Assembly (NCBI GenBank): GCA_022760355.1
Contig: JALEGB010000086.1
Location: 1 to 40,911, forward strand
Length of the DNA stretch: 40,911 nt
Reading direction: 5' to 3'
Origin: Neomegalonema sp.
Lineage (GTDB): Bacteria; Pseudomonadota; Alphaproteobacteria; Rhodobacterales; Rhodobacteraceae
Part shown: positions 33,274 to 40,820 of the stretch, piece by piece
How positions within the stretch are numbered: the first letter of the stretch is position 1
Layout of the letters: each line of letters opens with the position of its first letter
Notes under the pieces: generated by a model
Told to the model about the DNA's origin: nothing
Database searches by the model: none
Seen by the model: the letters and a program-made list of their open reading frames with translations, nothing else
Made by a program: the position numbers and the translations under genes

Positions 33274-34013
33274 GGTGACTTCGGGCCAACGCAAACGGCG
33301 ATCAGATAGTGGCACATCGGGAAGAAGCCCGTATGAACCACCTCGTCATTCATGCCAAACATGAAGACATTCCCGAAATATTCGCGGCAGAAGTCGCGAA
33401 GATCTGCGCCGGTACGGCAGTTGATATGGCCCTCGCGCGACGCTGGAGACGCGAAAGCTTGGCTTTCGAGCGATGGAATTCCGACAATAAAAACGCCGTC
33501 AGCGGTTAGGCTGGCGATGATGTTCTTCATATACCGGTCACACTGGGCTGGATCGATGTGCTCGAACACGTCCATCGAATAAGCCGCGTCGAATTCGCCC
33601 GCGACTGGACCGCCGATAATATCGTGCCCGAAAAACTCGGCGTTCGGCGCAACTGGCCGGATGCCTTTATTGGCCGATTCAACATGCGCGGCGAAAAAGT
33701 CGACGCCCGTAATTCGCGCGACCGCTTTGGAGACGATCATTGTCCCCAAACCTTCCTGACAGCCGATATCAAGCACATTCTTCTTGCCATCGAGCATCTT
33801 CGACACGAATTTGTGCCGCGAAATCAGGAAGCCGAACCGCTTCGGATCGTCGACAAAGCCCCATTTGTTGACGGGCCCAAAATCGAAGCTTTGCGCCGCG
33901 GCCTCGAAATCATAGTCAATCGCGCGCTCATACGCCTCAATTGCTCGTTCCGAGGATCCATGGCCGCAGAAGCGGTTTTCCTCATTGCGGTGTTCAGCGC
34001 GCAAGTCAGACAT
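33270..34013 (-). CDS. class I SAM-dependent methyltransferase
   Basis: A 247-residue Rossmann-fold methyltransferase. The SAM-binding motif I is VLDIGCQEGLGTMIVSKA, with acidic residue in ITGVDFFAAH at motif II. FDAAYSMDVFEHIDPAQCDR fits motif IV and the following helix; VFIVGIPSLESQAF is a later strand. The methyl acceptor cannot be told, but the DegT-type aminotransferase 25 bases upstream on the same strand points to a sugar or its carrier. AAGGAGA lies six bases before the ATG. The stop lies in repeat copy 6. Confidence 0.85.
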   Translation of the reverse strand: MSDLRAEHRNEENRFCGHGSSERAIEAYERAIDYDFEAAAQSFDFGPVNKWGFVDDPKRFGFLISRHKFVSKMLDGKKNVLDIGCQEGLGTMIVSKAVARITGVDFFAAHVESANKGIRPVAPNAEFFGHDIIGGPVAGEFDAAYSMDVFEHIDPAQCDRYMKNIIASLTADGVFIVGIPSLESQAFASPASREGHINCRTGADLRDFCREYFGNVFMFGMNDEVVHTGFFPMCHYLIAVCVGPKSP

Positions 34014-34038
34014 AGCGTTCTCCTTTAGGCGCCGGCGC

Positions 34039-35289
34039 TCAGCGGCGCAGATAGGCCGCTTCGACTTTCATGATCGCGGCGACGATGTCGTCGATCTCGG
34101 TCTCGCCGTACTGCTCATTGACGAAGAGGTTGAAGCTGCGATCACGGGTTGCGATCGCGTTTGGCGTGCGGGCGGACTGGCGCATATGCGGCCGCGCCCA
34201 TTCCCACTCGGTCACGACGAACCCATATTCGGGATTGAGGTCGACGCCCTCCGCGCTCAGCGCCTCAGCGAATTCTCGCGCGCGGCACGCTACTTTGCGC
34301 TGATCGACCCAAATTGGCAGGAAGAACGGCGACGCGCCTTCCGACATGTCATAGGCGCGGCAAGCTGCGCTCTCAGCGCGCAGACGTTTGGCGAGACCTT
34401 GTACGAAAGCTTGACGCGCGGCGATCACCTCCGGCAAGCGCCGCAGCGAGGCGAGGCCAATCGCGCAGGAAAGCTCGTCCGTATTCCAGTTCAGCGCCGG
34501 GAACAGATAGGCGCCTGGATTGCGGAAGTCATAGTCCTTTCGCCAGGCCGGCTTGCCGCGATCAGCGCTCGCGAGGGCGCGGCGATGAAGGGTGAGATCA
34601 CGCGTGTACACCAGCCCGCCGCTGGCGCCTGCCGAGAGCGCTTTGCGATACATGGTGGAGAGCGCTGCAATATCGCCAAAGGAGCCAACCACGCGGTCGC
34701 CAACCCGAGCGCCGGGCGCCTGGCTGCAATCCTCCAGCGTTTTCACGCCGCGCGCCTTCAGCTCCGCACAGAGCCGTTCAATGTCCGCGACCGGCTCGCC
34801 GGCGGCGTGAACGATAATCGCGGCGCTTGTCCGATCCGTGACGCACTCCAAAAACTGGTCGGCGCCGGCATTGTACGAGCCTGGCGCGGCGTCGACGACA
34901 ACCGGATCACAGCCTTGATACAGAATGCAGTTGAAGGGGCCAGGATCGACGATTGGCGAGATCAGCACTTCGGATCCTGGCTGCGGGGCCAACGCCTCTA
35001 GAGCCACAAAAACCGAGCCCGTGCCCGTCGCGACCGCATCGGCGTAGCCGCCGCCCATGAACTCGGTGAAAGCGGCGCAGAAGGCCTGCTCAAACTGTCC
35101 CTCATAGCCCGGATCCGGACCATCAACGCTGTAGACCGAGATCGCTTCCTGAAGCATCTCGACTTCGGCTGGACCGAAGGCGTTACGTTTCGGCATCGGC
35201 GTCGCGCGGGTTTTCGCGCCGCCAAACACCGCCAGCGCCGCAAGCGCCTCGGAAGGGTGGAAGTCGAGGGTTTCAAGTTGCGCCGCCAT
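34039..35289 (-). CDS. DegT/DnrJ/EryC1/StrS family aminotransferase
   Basis: A 416-residue PLP enzyme of the family that adds an amino group to nucleotide-linked keto sugars. Seen in order: ATGTGSVFVALEALAPQPGS (PLP phosphate region), VDPGPFNCILYQGCDPVVVD, and TLEDCSQAPGARVGDRVVGS with the Asp that contacts the PLP ring nitrogen. A lysine at 216 in STMYRKALSAGASGG is the likely Schiff-base residue. The motif before it differs from the usual S-F-H/N-x-x-K, so activity on a standard sugar is not certain. The ATG at 35289 has only a weak GGGGCGG upstream. It heads a two-gene set with the methyltransferase and is divergent from an LpxD-like gene. Confidence 0.8.
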   Translation of the reverse strand: MAAQLETLDFHPSEALAALAVFGGAKTRATPMPKRNAFGPAEVEMLQEAISVYSVDGPDPGYEGQFEQAFCAAFTEFMGGGYADAVATGTGSVFVALEALAPQPGSEVLISPIVDPGPFNCILYQGCDPVVVDAAPGSYNAGADQFLECVTDRTSAAIIVHAAGEPVADIERLCAELKARGVKTLEDCSQAPGARVGDRVVGSFGDIAALSTMYRKALSAGASGGLVYTRDLTLHRRALASADRGKPAWRKDYDFRNPGAYLFPALNWNTDELSCAIGLASLRRLPEVIAARQAFVQGLAKRLRAESAACRAYDMSEGASPFFLPIWVDQRKVACRAREFAEALSAEGVDLNPEYGFVVTEWEWARPHMRQSARTPNAIATRDRSFNLFVNEQYGETEIDDIVAAIMKVEAAYLRR

Positions 35290-35527
35290 GCCGCCCCGCC
35301 AGATGAGTGAAAAAGGGTGGAGCGCGGACGCGCCCCTCAAGCATCGACATTGGTAAACGGGGAGACTTAAAATGCGCTTAAAAGTAAGCGGGGGAGGCAA
35401 GGATCTTGAGGAGGTTTATTACTTAACCATTTCTAATTTTTTGCCGCAGGCAACAGCTTAACCCTTAATAGACTCTTCACCATAACTAAATATCTTGCTC
35501 GGTGATTAAGGGGCGGTGTCGGGTCGA

Positions 35528-36418
35528 ATGCGTATGCAACTCAAGGATTTCGCACAGCAAGCTGGGATCACGGTGCTGCGGGACGCGTCCTTCACCTATC
35601 TCGCGACGTTGGATCTGCCCATGTTGGATCGGGCCGTCGCTGTGTGGGATGATGCTTACCTGACGATCGCCGCAGCTGATCCAATGGTGCGCGCTGTGAT
35701 CGTGCCGCCAGAATTGGCCTCGAAAGCGCCGGAGCGGTTGGGGCTCGCGATCGCCGACGCCCCAAAACACGCGTTCCTGCAAGCGCACCAGTTCCTTTTC
35801 GAGCGGTGGCGGGCTGCGCCCAAGCCGCCGACCAGTATCGCCGCCTCAGCGCAGGTTTCACCGCTCGCCTATGTCGCCCCCGAGGGGGTGCGCATCGGCG
35901 AAGAGGTTGAAATCGAGGAGTTTGCGTCGATTCGAACCGGCGTAACGATTGCGGATGGCGCACGCGTCGGAGCCGGCGCTGTGATCGGCGGCGAAGGGTT
36001 TGATCGGAAGATCGTCGATGGCGGGCTGCACATGCCACGGCATTATGGCGGGGTGCGGATCGGGCGCGGCGCGGTTGTCCAGCATAATAGCTGCATCGAT
36101 CGCGGGACGTTCGGCAATGACACGCTCATCGGCGCGGATTCCGCGCTCGATAACCTCGTCTATGTCGCGCACAACGCCACGATCGGCGAGCGGACGGCGC
36201 TGTGCGGCGGCGCATGTGTTCTGGGCGCGAGCCGAATCGGCGATGATGTCTGGGTCGGCCCAAACGCGACGATATCGAGCGGTTTGGCGATCGGAGATGG
36301 CGCCCGCGTCTCCATCGGCGCCGTCGTCACAAAGGATACGGCCGCCGGCGCGACGGTATCGGGCAACTTCGCAATCGATCACCAGAAGCACCTGTCGCAG
36401 CTGCGGCAGGTGCGCTGA
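35528..36418 (+). CDS. LpxD-like left-handed beta-helix acyltransferase
   Basis: A 296-residue hexapeptide-repeat acyltransferase. Residues 1-100 form an alpha/beta N-terminal domain. Then come many LbH repeats such as GVRIGEEVEIEEFASIRTGV and GARVGAGAVIGGEGF. LpxD-like signatures are HNSCIDRGTFGNDTLIGADS, the LVYVAHNATIG catalytic-histidine segment and IGDDVWVGPNATISSGLAIG. True LpxD is near 340 residues and acts in lipid A synthesis beside fabZ and lpxA; none is present here. With the divergent aminotransferase, it more likely acylates an amino sugar. The start is uncertain (GTG 35516, ATG 35528 or ATG 35534). Confidence 0.8.
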   Translation: MRMQLKDFAQQAGITVLRDASFTYLATLDLPMLDRAVAVWDDAYLTIAAADPMVRAVIVPPELASKAPERLGLAIADAPKHAFLQAHQFLFERWRAAPKPPTSIAASAQVSPLAYVAPEGVRIGEEVEIEEFASIRTGVTIADGARVGAGAVIGGEGFDRKIVDGGLHMPRHYGGVRIGRGAVVQHNSCIDRGTFGNDTLIGADSALDNLVYVAHNATIGERTALCGGACVLGASRIGDDVWVGPNATISSGLAIGDGARVSIGAVVTKDTAAGATVSGNFAIDHQKHLSQLRQVR

Positions 36419-36490
36419 GCTCTAACTCTCTGTTTGGGCGCGATTTGCGAGCCGTTAGATGGGTCCATCTAACTTCAAATCGCGCTAGAG
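36418..36490. repeat. Two-hairpin element, copy 7a (A-type hairpin with different arms)
   Basis: GAGCTCTAACTCTCTGTTT carries the linker in reverse. The following hairpin has outer arms GCGCGATTTG/CAAATCGCGC (36438-36447 with 36476-36485) and inner arms TTAGATG/CATCTAA (36455-36461 with 36466-36472). All other A hairpins have GCGTGC/GCACGC arms. Flanks are conserved and arms replaced, with pairing kept. It begins at the last base of the LpxD-like gene's TGA. Confidence 0.8.
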
Positions 36491-36590
36491 CGTGCGCCGA
36501 CCAAGTGGATACCGGTTGGCGGGAACAACACGCTACAAAACAAAGAGTTAGAGCCTTGAGCCGATCCAACTTGATCGGCGAAAGCTCTAG
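36485..36590. repeat. Two-hairpin element, copy 7b (complete A-B)
   Basis: CTAG, then an A hairpin (outer stem GCGTG/CACGC, 36490-36494 with 36529-36533; inner CGCCGACC/GGTTGGCG), the linker ACAAAACAAAGAGTTAGAGC, then a B hairpin with CCGATC/GATCGG and AGAGC/GCTCT ends, and CTAG. This is the best complete example. The final CTA is the TAG stop of the redoxin gene on the minus strand. It shares the CTAG of copy 7a, in opposite orientation, between convergent genes. Confidence 0.88.
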
Positions 36591-37213
36591 GAACCGTACT
36601 TTACCGAGCAGCCATAGGGCCGCGCTGACGCAACTTTCGGAAGCCCGCCGGCCGCCAAAGCGTCCAAAGCCGCCGCCACATAGTTCGTCGCGCTCTTGAT
36701 GTCGGCCGGATTCGCGGAGGGAATACTGTCAATCCCGCCTTTGAAGACCAGCGCGCCCTTTTCATCGATGACAAACATATGCGGCGTCGTCCGAGCGCCA
36801 TAGAGCCTGCCGATCTTGCCGGAAGGATCGAGAACAACATGCGCGGGCGCCGCCTTGCGCGTAACGGTCAGCTCATTGGCGCGGTCAGCGCTGACATGGC
36901 CCTGACGGCCTGGCGCGGACGAAATAATCGAGATCCAGACGACGCCCGCTTCCGCCGCGCGCTTCTGCAAGCTCTGCATATTGCCGCCACTGTAGTGCTT
37001 GCGCACGAACGGGCAATCATGGTTCGTCCACTCCAAAACGACGCGCTTTCCCTTTAGCGCAGTTAAATCAACAGCTTCTCCCTTGGACCCAGCGCCAACA
37101 AAGGCGGGCGCAGGGCTCCCGACCTCCGGAGCGGCCAGCGCCGTCGCGGCGCCAACGGCGACAATGAGAGATGCGAGTGCAAGCCGTGCTGCGTTTCTGA
37201 GCCAAACGGTCAT
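36587..37213 (-). CDS. exported thioredoxin-like redoxin
   Basis: A 208-residue periplasmic redoxin of the AhpC/TSA-TlpA fold. The signal peptide ends near ATALA (residue 27). PEVGSPAPAFVGAGSKGEAV begins the domain, and EWTNHDCPFVRKHYSGGNMQ carries the active cysteine Cys67 in a Cys-Pro-Phe setting with no second nearby cysteine. Cys202 in YGCSVKY near the C-terminus is the likely partner. GARTTPHMFVIDEKGALVF gives the cis-Pro region. It may be a peroxiredoxin-like or reductase partner of the DsbD-like protein encoded 70 bases upstream on the same strand. GGAGG lies five bases before the ATG. Its stop is in repeat copy 7b. Confidence 0.85.
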   Translation of the reverse strand: MTVWLRNAARLALASLIVAVGAATALAAPEVGSPAPAFVGAGSKGEAVDLTALKGKRVVLEWTNHDCPFVRKHYSGGNMQSLQKRAAEAGVVWISIISSAPGRQGHVSADRANELTVTRKAAPAHVVLDPSGKIGRLYGARTTPHMFVIDEKGALVFKGGIDSIPSANPADIKSATNYVAAALDALAAGGLPKVASARPYGCSVKYGS

Positions 37214-37283
37214 TCTAACCTCCGACAAATGTGCGTCGCGCCGCGATGGACGTTCCCACCTGGAAGATCTGCTTGCCCCGGCC

Positions 37284-39515
37284 TCAGCTATCGCCCAAAG
37301 CCGTCGCAAGCGCGCTGTGAGTCAGGATTTGCGGCAGAATGATCGGCTCGCCGCCCCCTCTCGGATATACAACATAGAGCGGCACCCCGACGCGTCCGAA
37401 CTCCCCTAACAGCTTCGTGATCTTCTCATCACGCAACGTCCAATCCGCCTTGAGATAGATGGCGTCCGTTCGCTCCAGAACCTGGCGAAACCGATCTCCG
37501 CGCAGCACATTCAGTTCATTGACCTTGCAGGAGATGCACCAATCCGCGGTGACGTTTAACAGCACCAGCTGGTCTTTGCCGCGAAGCTCGGCGAGCCGCG
37601 CCGTCGAAAACGCCTCCATCCGCGGGCCGCTCGCCTTGGTTGAAACGCGTTCGCTTGGATCAAAACTCCAAGCCGGAGACAGAGCCCACAGCGCGCCAAC
37701 CAAAGCGAGGACTGCGCCAGCGACAGCCGCGATGCGGCCAGCTTTGCTGCGCGGATATGCGACGCCCAACGCCCAAGTCGCAAAAGCGAGCGCGACTGCG
37801 CCAATCAGCGCCGAGAATAATGTATCGACGCCGGCTTGATGGCCAAGCACCCAAAACAGCCATGCCGCGGCCAAAAACATCGGAAAAGCAAGCGCCTGGC
37901 GGAAACGCTCCATCCATGGGCCAGGCTTCGGGATGAGGCGGGCGGTCGCCGGCGCAGCCGCCAGCAGAATGATCGGAGCCGCGAAGCCAATCGCCAGCGC
38001 AGCAAAAACAATCAGGGCGGTCGCCGCATCTTGCGTCAGCGCAAATCCGAGCGCCGCGCCCATGAAGGGGGCGGTGCAAGGCGCCGCGACCAGCGCAGCG
38101 AGAACGCCCGTGAAGAAGCTGCCTGTCACACCGCCCTTTTCGGTCAGCTTCTGTCCAACGCCGCCCCCGCCGAGAGCAACGTCAAACACGCCGGCGAGAT
38201 TCAAACCGACCAGCACCAGCACATAGGCCAAAGCGGCGACGACGATCGGCGTCTGCAGCTGGAACCCCCATCCAGCCGCTACGCCAGCCGACTTCAACGC
38301 CAGCAATCCGGCCGCGAAAGCGAGAAAGCTGGCGAGAACGCCCGCCCCATAGGCGAGCCCATCCCGCAAACCGTGACGCGCTGCGCCCGCGTCCGCCGTC
38401 GTGTCAGCATGCGCGGCCCGCGCGATCGCCACCGCCTTCAGCGCCAGCACGGGGAAAACGCAGGGCATGATATTCAGGATCAAACCGCCAAGAAAGGCGA
38501 GCAGCGTCGCCGCGCCGACAGAAGCCTGCAGGCCGAACGCCATGTCCGGCGCGGGCGCTTCTTTCGGCGCCGCCTTTGGAGCCGCCGGCGCTTCAGGCGC
38601 GTCGTCAATGGCGACCGCCTTGGCGCCATCCATAAGAGTTGCCGAAACCTCGATGGCCACTGGAGCGCCGCTTGGATACTCAGCTCGCAGCACCCCGGTT
38701 AGCGGCGCTTCGAACCCCGCCTCGGCTGCGTCGATGATCAGCGCTACACCGCGCGCTGTCCGCTCGAGCTTTTGCGGTTTTGAGGCTTCCGCCGCGCGCC
38801 AATCATGCGGAAAGAAGAAGAAATTCTTCAGCCCGGCCCGAGCCATCGACGGGCTGTCGACTTCAATTCGGTACTGGGCGCCCTCTAGACGTTTAAATCG
38901 CGCCGGCGCCCCGGTTTTCGCTGGCTGCGTCGAGCGCCCTCGGGCGACAATGCGCGCCGCATCAAGATCGCGGGTCGCCGTCGCCGCGGTCGGTACGATC
39001 AAAGTAAATTCCTGCGCCTCTGGCACGCAGATCTTTTCGCACACCAACCAGCTTGCTTTCGCCTTCAGCGTGAGAGGTGCGCCAACCGGCCAGTCTTTGG
39101 GCGGCGTAACGTCCACCAGATGCGTTGCTTCATTTTCAAAGCCGAAATTAACCAGCTCGCCGAATGGAATACGCTTTGGGATCGGGAACTGCAGCTCGCC
39201 GATCTCGACGCCTTTTGGAGCATCCCAAATGATCTTGGTTTCAAGACCACTTGCACCCGGATTGCGCCAATAGCTGTGCCAGTGCGGCGCGAGCTTCAGC
39301 TGTAGCGCGACAGTGAACGGCCGCCCCGGCGCCGCGGCCGCGACGTCGGCGACGAGCCGAGCTTCCGCGCGTTCCGACTTCGCCCTTTCCGGCGCCTCTA
39401 CCGCCTGCGCCAGAGGCGCGGCCAACAAGGCCGCAACATACGCCAGCATCCAAACGAAGCGTCGCCCGGCCGCCCTGCGCCAGGAACTAAAGGTCGATAC
39501 GCGCATGTCCACCAT
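37284..39515 (-). CDS. dsbD: DsbD/ScsB-type thiol:disulfide interchange protein
   Basis: A 743-residue inner-membrane protein that moves reducing power from cytoplasmic thioredoxin to periplasmic thiol proteins. It has a signal region (about 20-38) and an N-terminal beta domain with HWHSYWRNPGASGLETKIIW and the Cys pair CEKIC. The central membrane part of about eight helices carries NIMPCVFPVLALKAVAIARA and VAAPCTAPFMGAALG, each with a reactive Cys. The C-terminal thioredoxin domain has WCISCK (Cys660 and Cys663). The first half matches the ScsB-like subgroup rather than E. coli DsbD. Start ATG 39515, or ATG 39506. It is followed by the redoxin gene, a likely client, and is divergent from the PepSY gene. 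Confidence 0.92.
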   Translation of the reverse strand: MVDMRVSTFSSWRRAAGRRFVWMLAYVAALLAAPLAQAVEAPERAKSERAEARLVADVAAAAPGRPFTVALQLKLAPHWHSYWRNPGASGLETKIIWDAPKGVEIGELQFPIPKRIPFGELVNFGFENEATHLVDVTPPKDWPVGAPLTLKAKASWLVCEKICVPEAQEFTLIVPTAATATRDLDAARIVARGRSTQPAKTGAPARFKRLEGAQYRIEVDSPSMARAGLKNFFFFPHDWRAAEASKPQKLERTARGVALIIDAAEAGFEAPLTGVLRAEYPSGAPVAIEVSATLMDGAKAVAIDDAPEAPAAPKAAPKEAPAPDMAFGLQASVGAATLLAFLGGLILNIMPCVFPVLALKAVAIARAAHADTTADAGAARHGLRDGLAYGAGVLASFLAFAAGLLALKSAGVAAGWGFQLQTPIVVAALAYVLVLVGLNLAGVFDVALGGGGVGQKLTEKGGVTGSFFTGVLAALVAAPCTAPFMGAALGFALTQDAATALIVFAALAIGFAAPIILLAAAPATARLIPKPGPWMERFRQALAFPMFLAAAWLFWVLGHQAGVDTLFSALIGAVALAFATWALGVAYPRSKAGRIAAVAGAVLALVGALWALSPAWSFDPSERVSTKASGPRMEAFSTARLAELRGKDQLVLLNVTADWCISCKVNELNVLRGDRFRQVLERTDAIYLKADWTLRDEKITKLLGEFGRVGVPLYVVYPRGGGEPIILPQILTHSALATALGDS

Positions 39516-39683
39516 CTGTTTAAGCTTTCAACGCCGCCGAACAGACCTACGCGACCGGCCCAAAAACTCAAGCTGCAGGCGATCACAGGCGCGACAGACC
39601 GTCTCCGACGGAACGACTTTTCATCCACGTATTGAAGACACGACACCAATTTCGGCAATCCGAGTTTCCGGGGGCAAACTTAA

Positions 39684-40820
39684 ATGGCGGTTAGACCAAT
39701 TGTTTTTTGGGCGCATCTTGTAGTGGGATGCGTCGTTGCTGTGTTTGTTCTACTCATGTCGGCGACAGGGGTTCTGTTGACCTATGAGCGGCAAATCCTG
39801 GCCTATATCGAGCGGGGCCGTGATAGCGCGAGCACAGAGAAACGGCTGAGCGCCGATGAACTCGCTGTCGCCGCCCGCAAAGCGGCGCCGAAAGCGCGTG
39901 CGCTGGTGTTTGCAAACCGCCCGGGCGCGCCGATCGGCGTTCAAGTTGGACGGCATGATCTGGTGTATCTCGATCGGACTTCCGGGGAAAAAATTGGCGA
40001 TAATCACAGCGGCGCCGCGGCGTTCTTCGAGTTTGTAACGCATCTTCACCGCTGGCTGGCGCTCGAGGGCGCGAACAGGAATGTCGCGCGAATGATTACC
40101 GGCGCGTCCAACCTCGCCTTCCTGTTTCTCATTGTCAGCGGCCTTTATCTATGGCTGCCCAAACGTTGGCGATCGATTGATTTGCGGACGCGGCTGTTGT
40201 TCCGAACTGGCCACCCGAACGGTAAGGCGCGGGACTATAACTGGCATCATGTGTTCGGCTTCTGGATGCTCATCCCGTTGTTTTTCGTCGTTTCAACTGC
40301 GGCGGTGTTTTCCTACCCATGGGCGAATGCGCTGGTTTACAAGGCCTATGGTGAAACACCGGTGCGCGGGCGCGGGCCCGGGGCCAAGGTGGACGCGAAA
40401 GCGCTCGCAGCGCTGCCCGCTGTGACCACGCCGGCGCCCCAACCCCTTGAGGCCGTCCTAACCGATGCGCGGAAGCTCGATCCCGCTTGGCGTACGATCG
40501 CCATTGCGCTGCCAAGACCGAGCGCGACGACGACCACTGCGCGGATCGATCCGACAATCGGCGGTCAGCCCCATCGCGCGACAACGATCAGCTATCGTCT
40601 GGCCGACGCCAAGCGGATTGGCGTCAGCGATTTTTCCGCACTTTCCCCCGGCCGCCAAGCGCGGATTGTTATCCGATTCCTGCATACCGGCGAGGTGCTT
40701 GGCTTCTGGGGGCAGACGGTGGCGGGCTTAGCGTCGCTCGCCGCCTGCTTTCTCGTATGGACCGGGATCGCCTTGGCTTGGCGCCGGCTTGTCAGCCCCC
40801 GTCTGCGCCGGGCGAGCTAG
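39684..40820 (+). CDS. PepSY-associated membrane protein
   Basis: A 378-residue membrane protein of the PepSY-TM type. It has four or five membrane helices (about 9-33, 130-152, 185-208 and 350-370) and PepSY-like periplasmic segments between. The segments FFEFVTHLHRWLALEGANRN, GLYLWLPKRW and YNWHHVFGFWMLIPLFFVVS are the signature of the family, with paired histidines at the membrane face. RFLHTGEVLGFWGQTVAGLA near the C-terminus completes it. Such proteins often act with TonB siderophore receptors as ferric or flavin/haem-linked reductases. The next gene is outside the window. The TAG stop is the CTAG of repeat copy 8. Divergent from dsbD by 168 bases. Confidence 0.85.
   Translation: MAVRPIVFWAHLVVGCVVAVFVLLMSATGVLLTYERQILAYIERGRDSASTEKRLSADELAVAARKAAPKARALVFANRPGAPIGVQVGRHDLVYLDRTSGEKIGDNHSGAAAFFEFVTHLHRWLALEGANRNVARMITGASNLAFLFLIVSGLYLWLPKRWRSIDLRTRLLFRTGHPNGKARDYNWHHVFGFWMLIPLFFVVSTAAVFSYPWANALVYKAYGETPVRGRGPGAKVDAKALAALPAVTTPAPQPLEAVLTDARKLDPAWRTIAIALPRPSATTTTARIDPTIGGQPHRATTISYRLADAKRIGVSDFSALSPGRQARIVIRFLHTGEVLGFWGQTVAGLASLAACFLVWTGIALAWRRLVSPRLRRAS

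Noticed and set aside
33985-35001. 338-codon open frame on the plus strand
   Set aside because: It is opposite the DegT-type aminotransferase gene, which has clear PLP-enzyme motifs.
35409-35415. Perfect Shine-Dalgarno-like AGGAGGT on the plus strand
   Set aside because: No start codon follows at usable distance and the downstream frame stops at once; it is likely chance in the divergent promoter gap.
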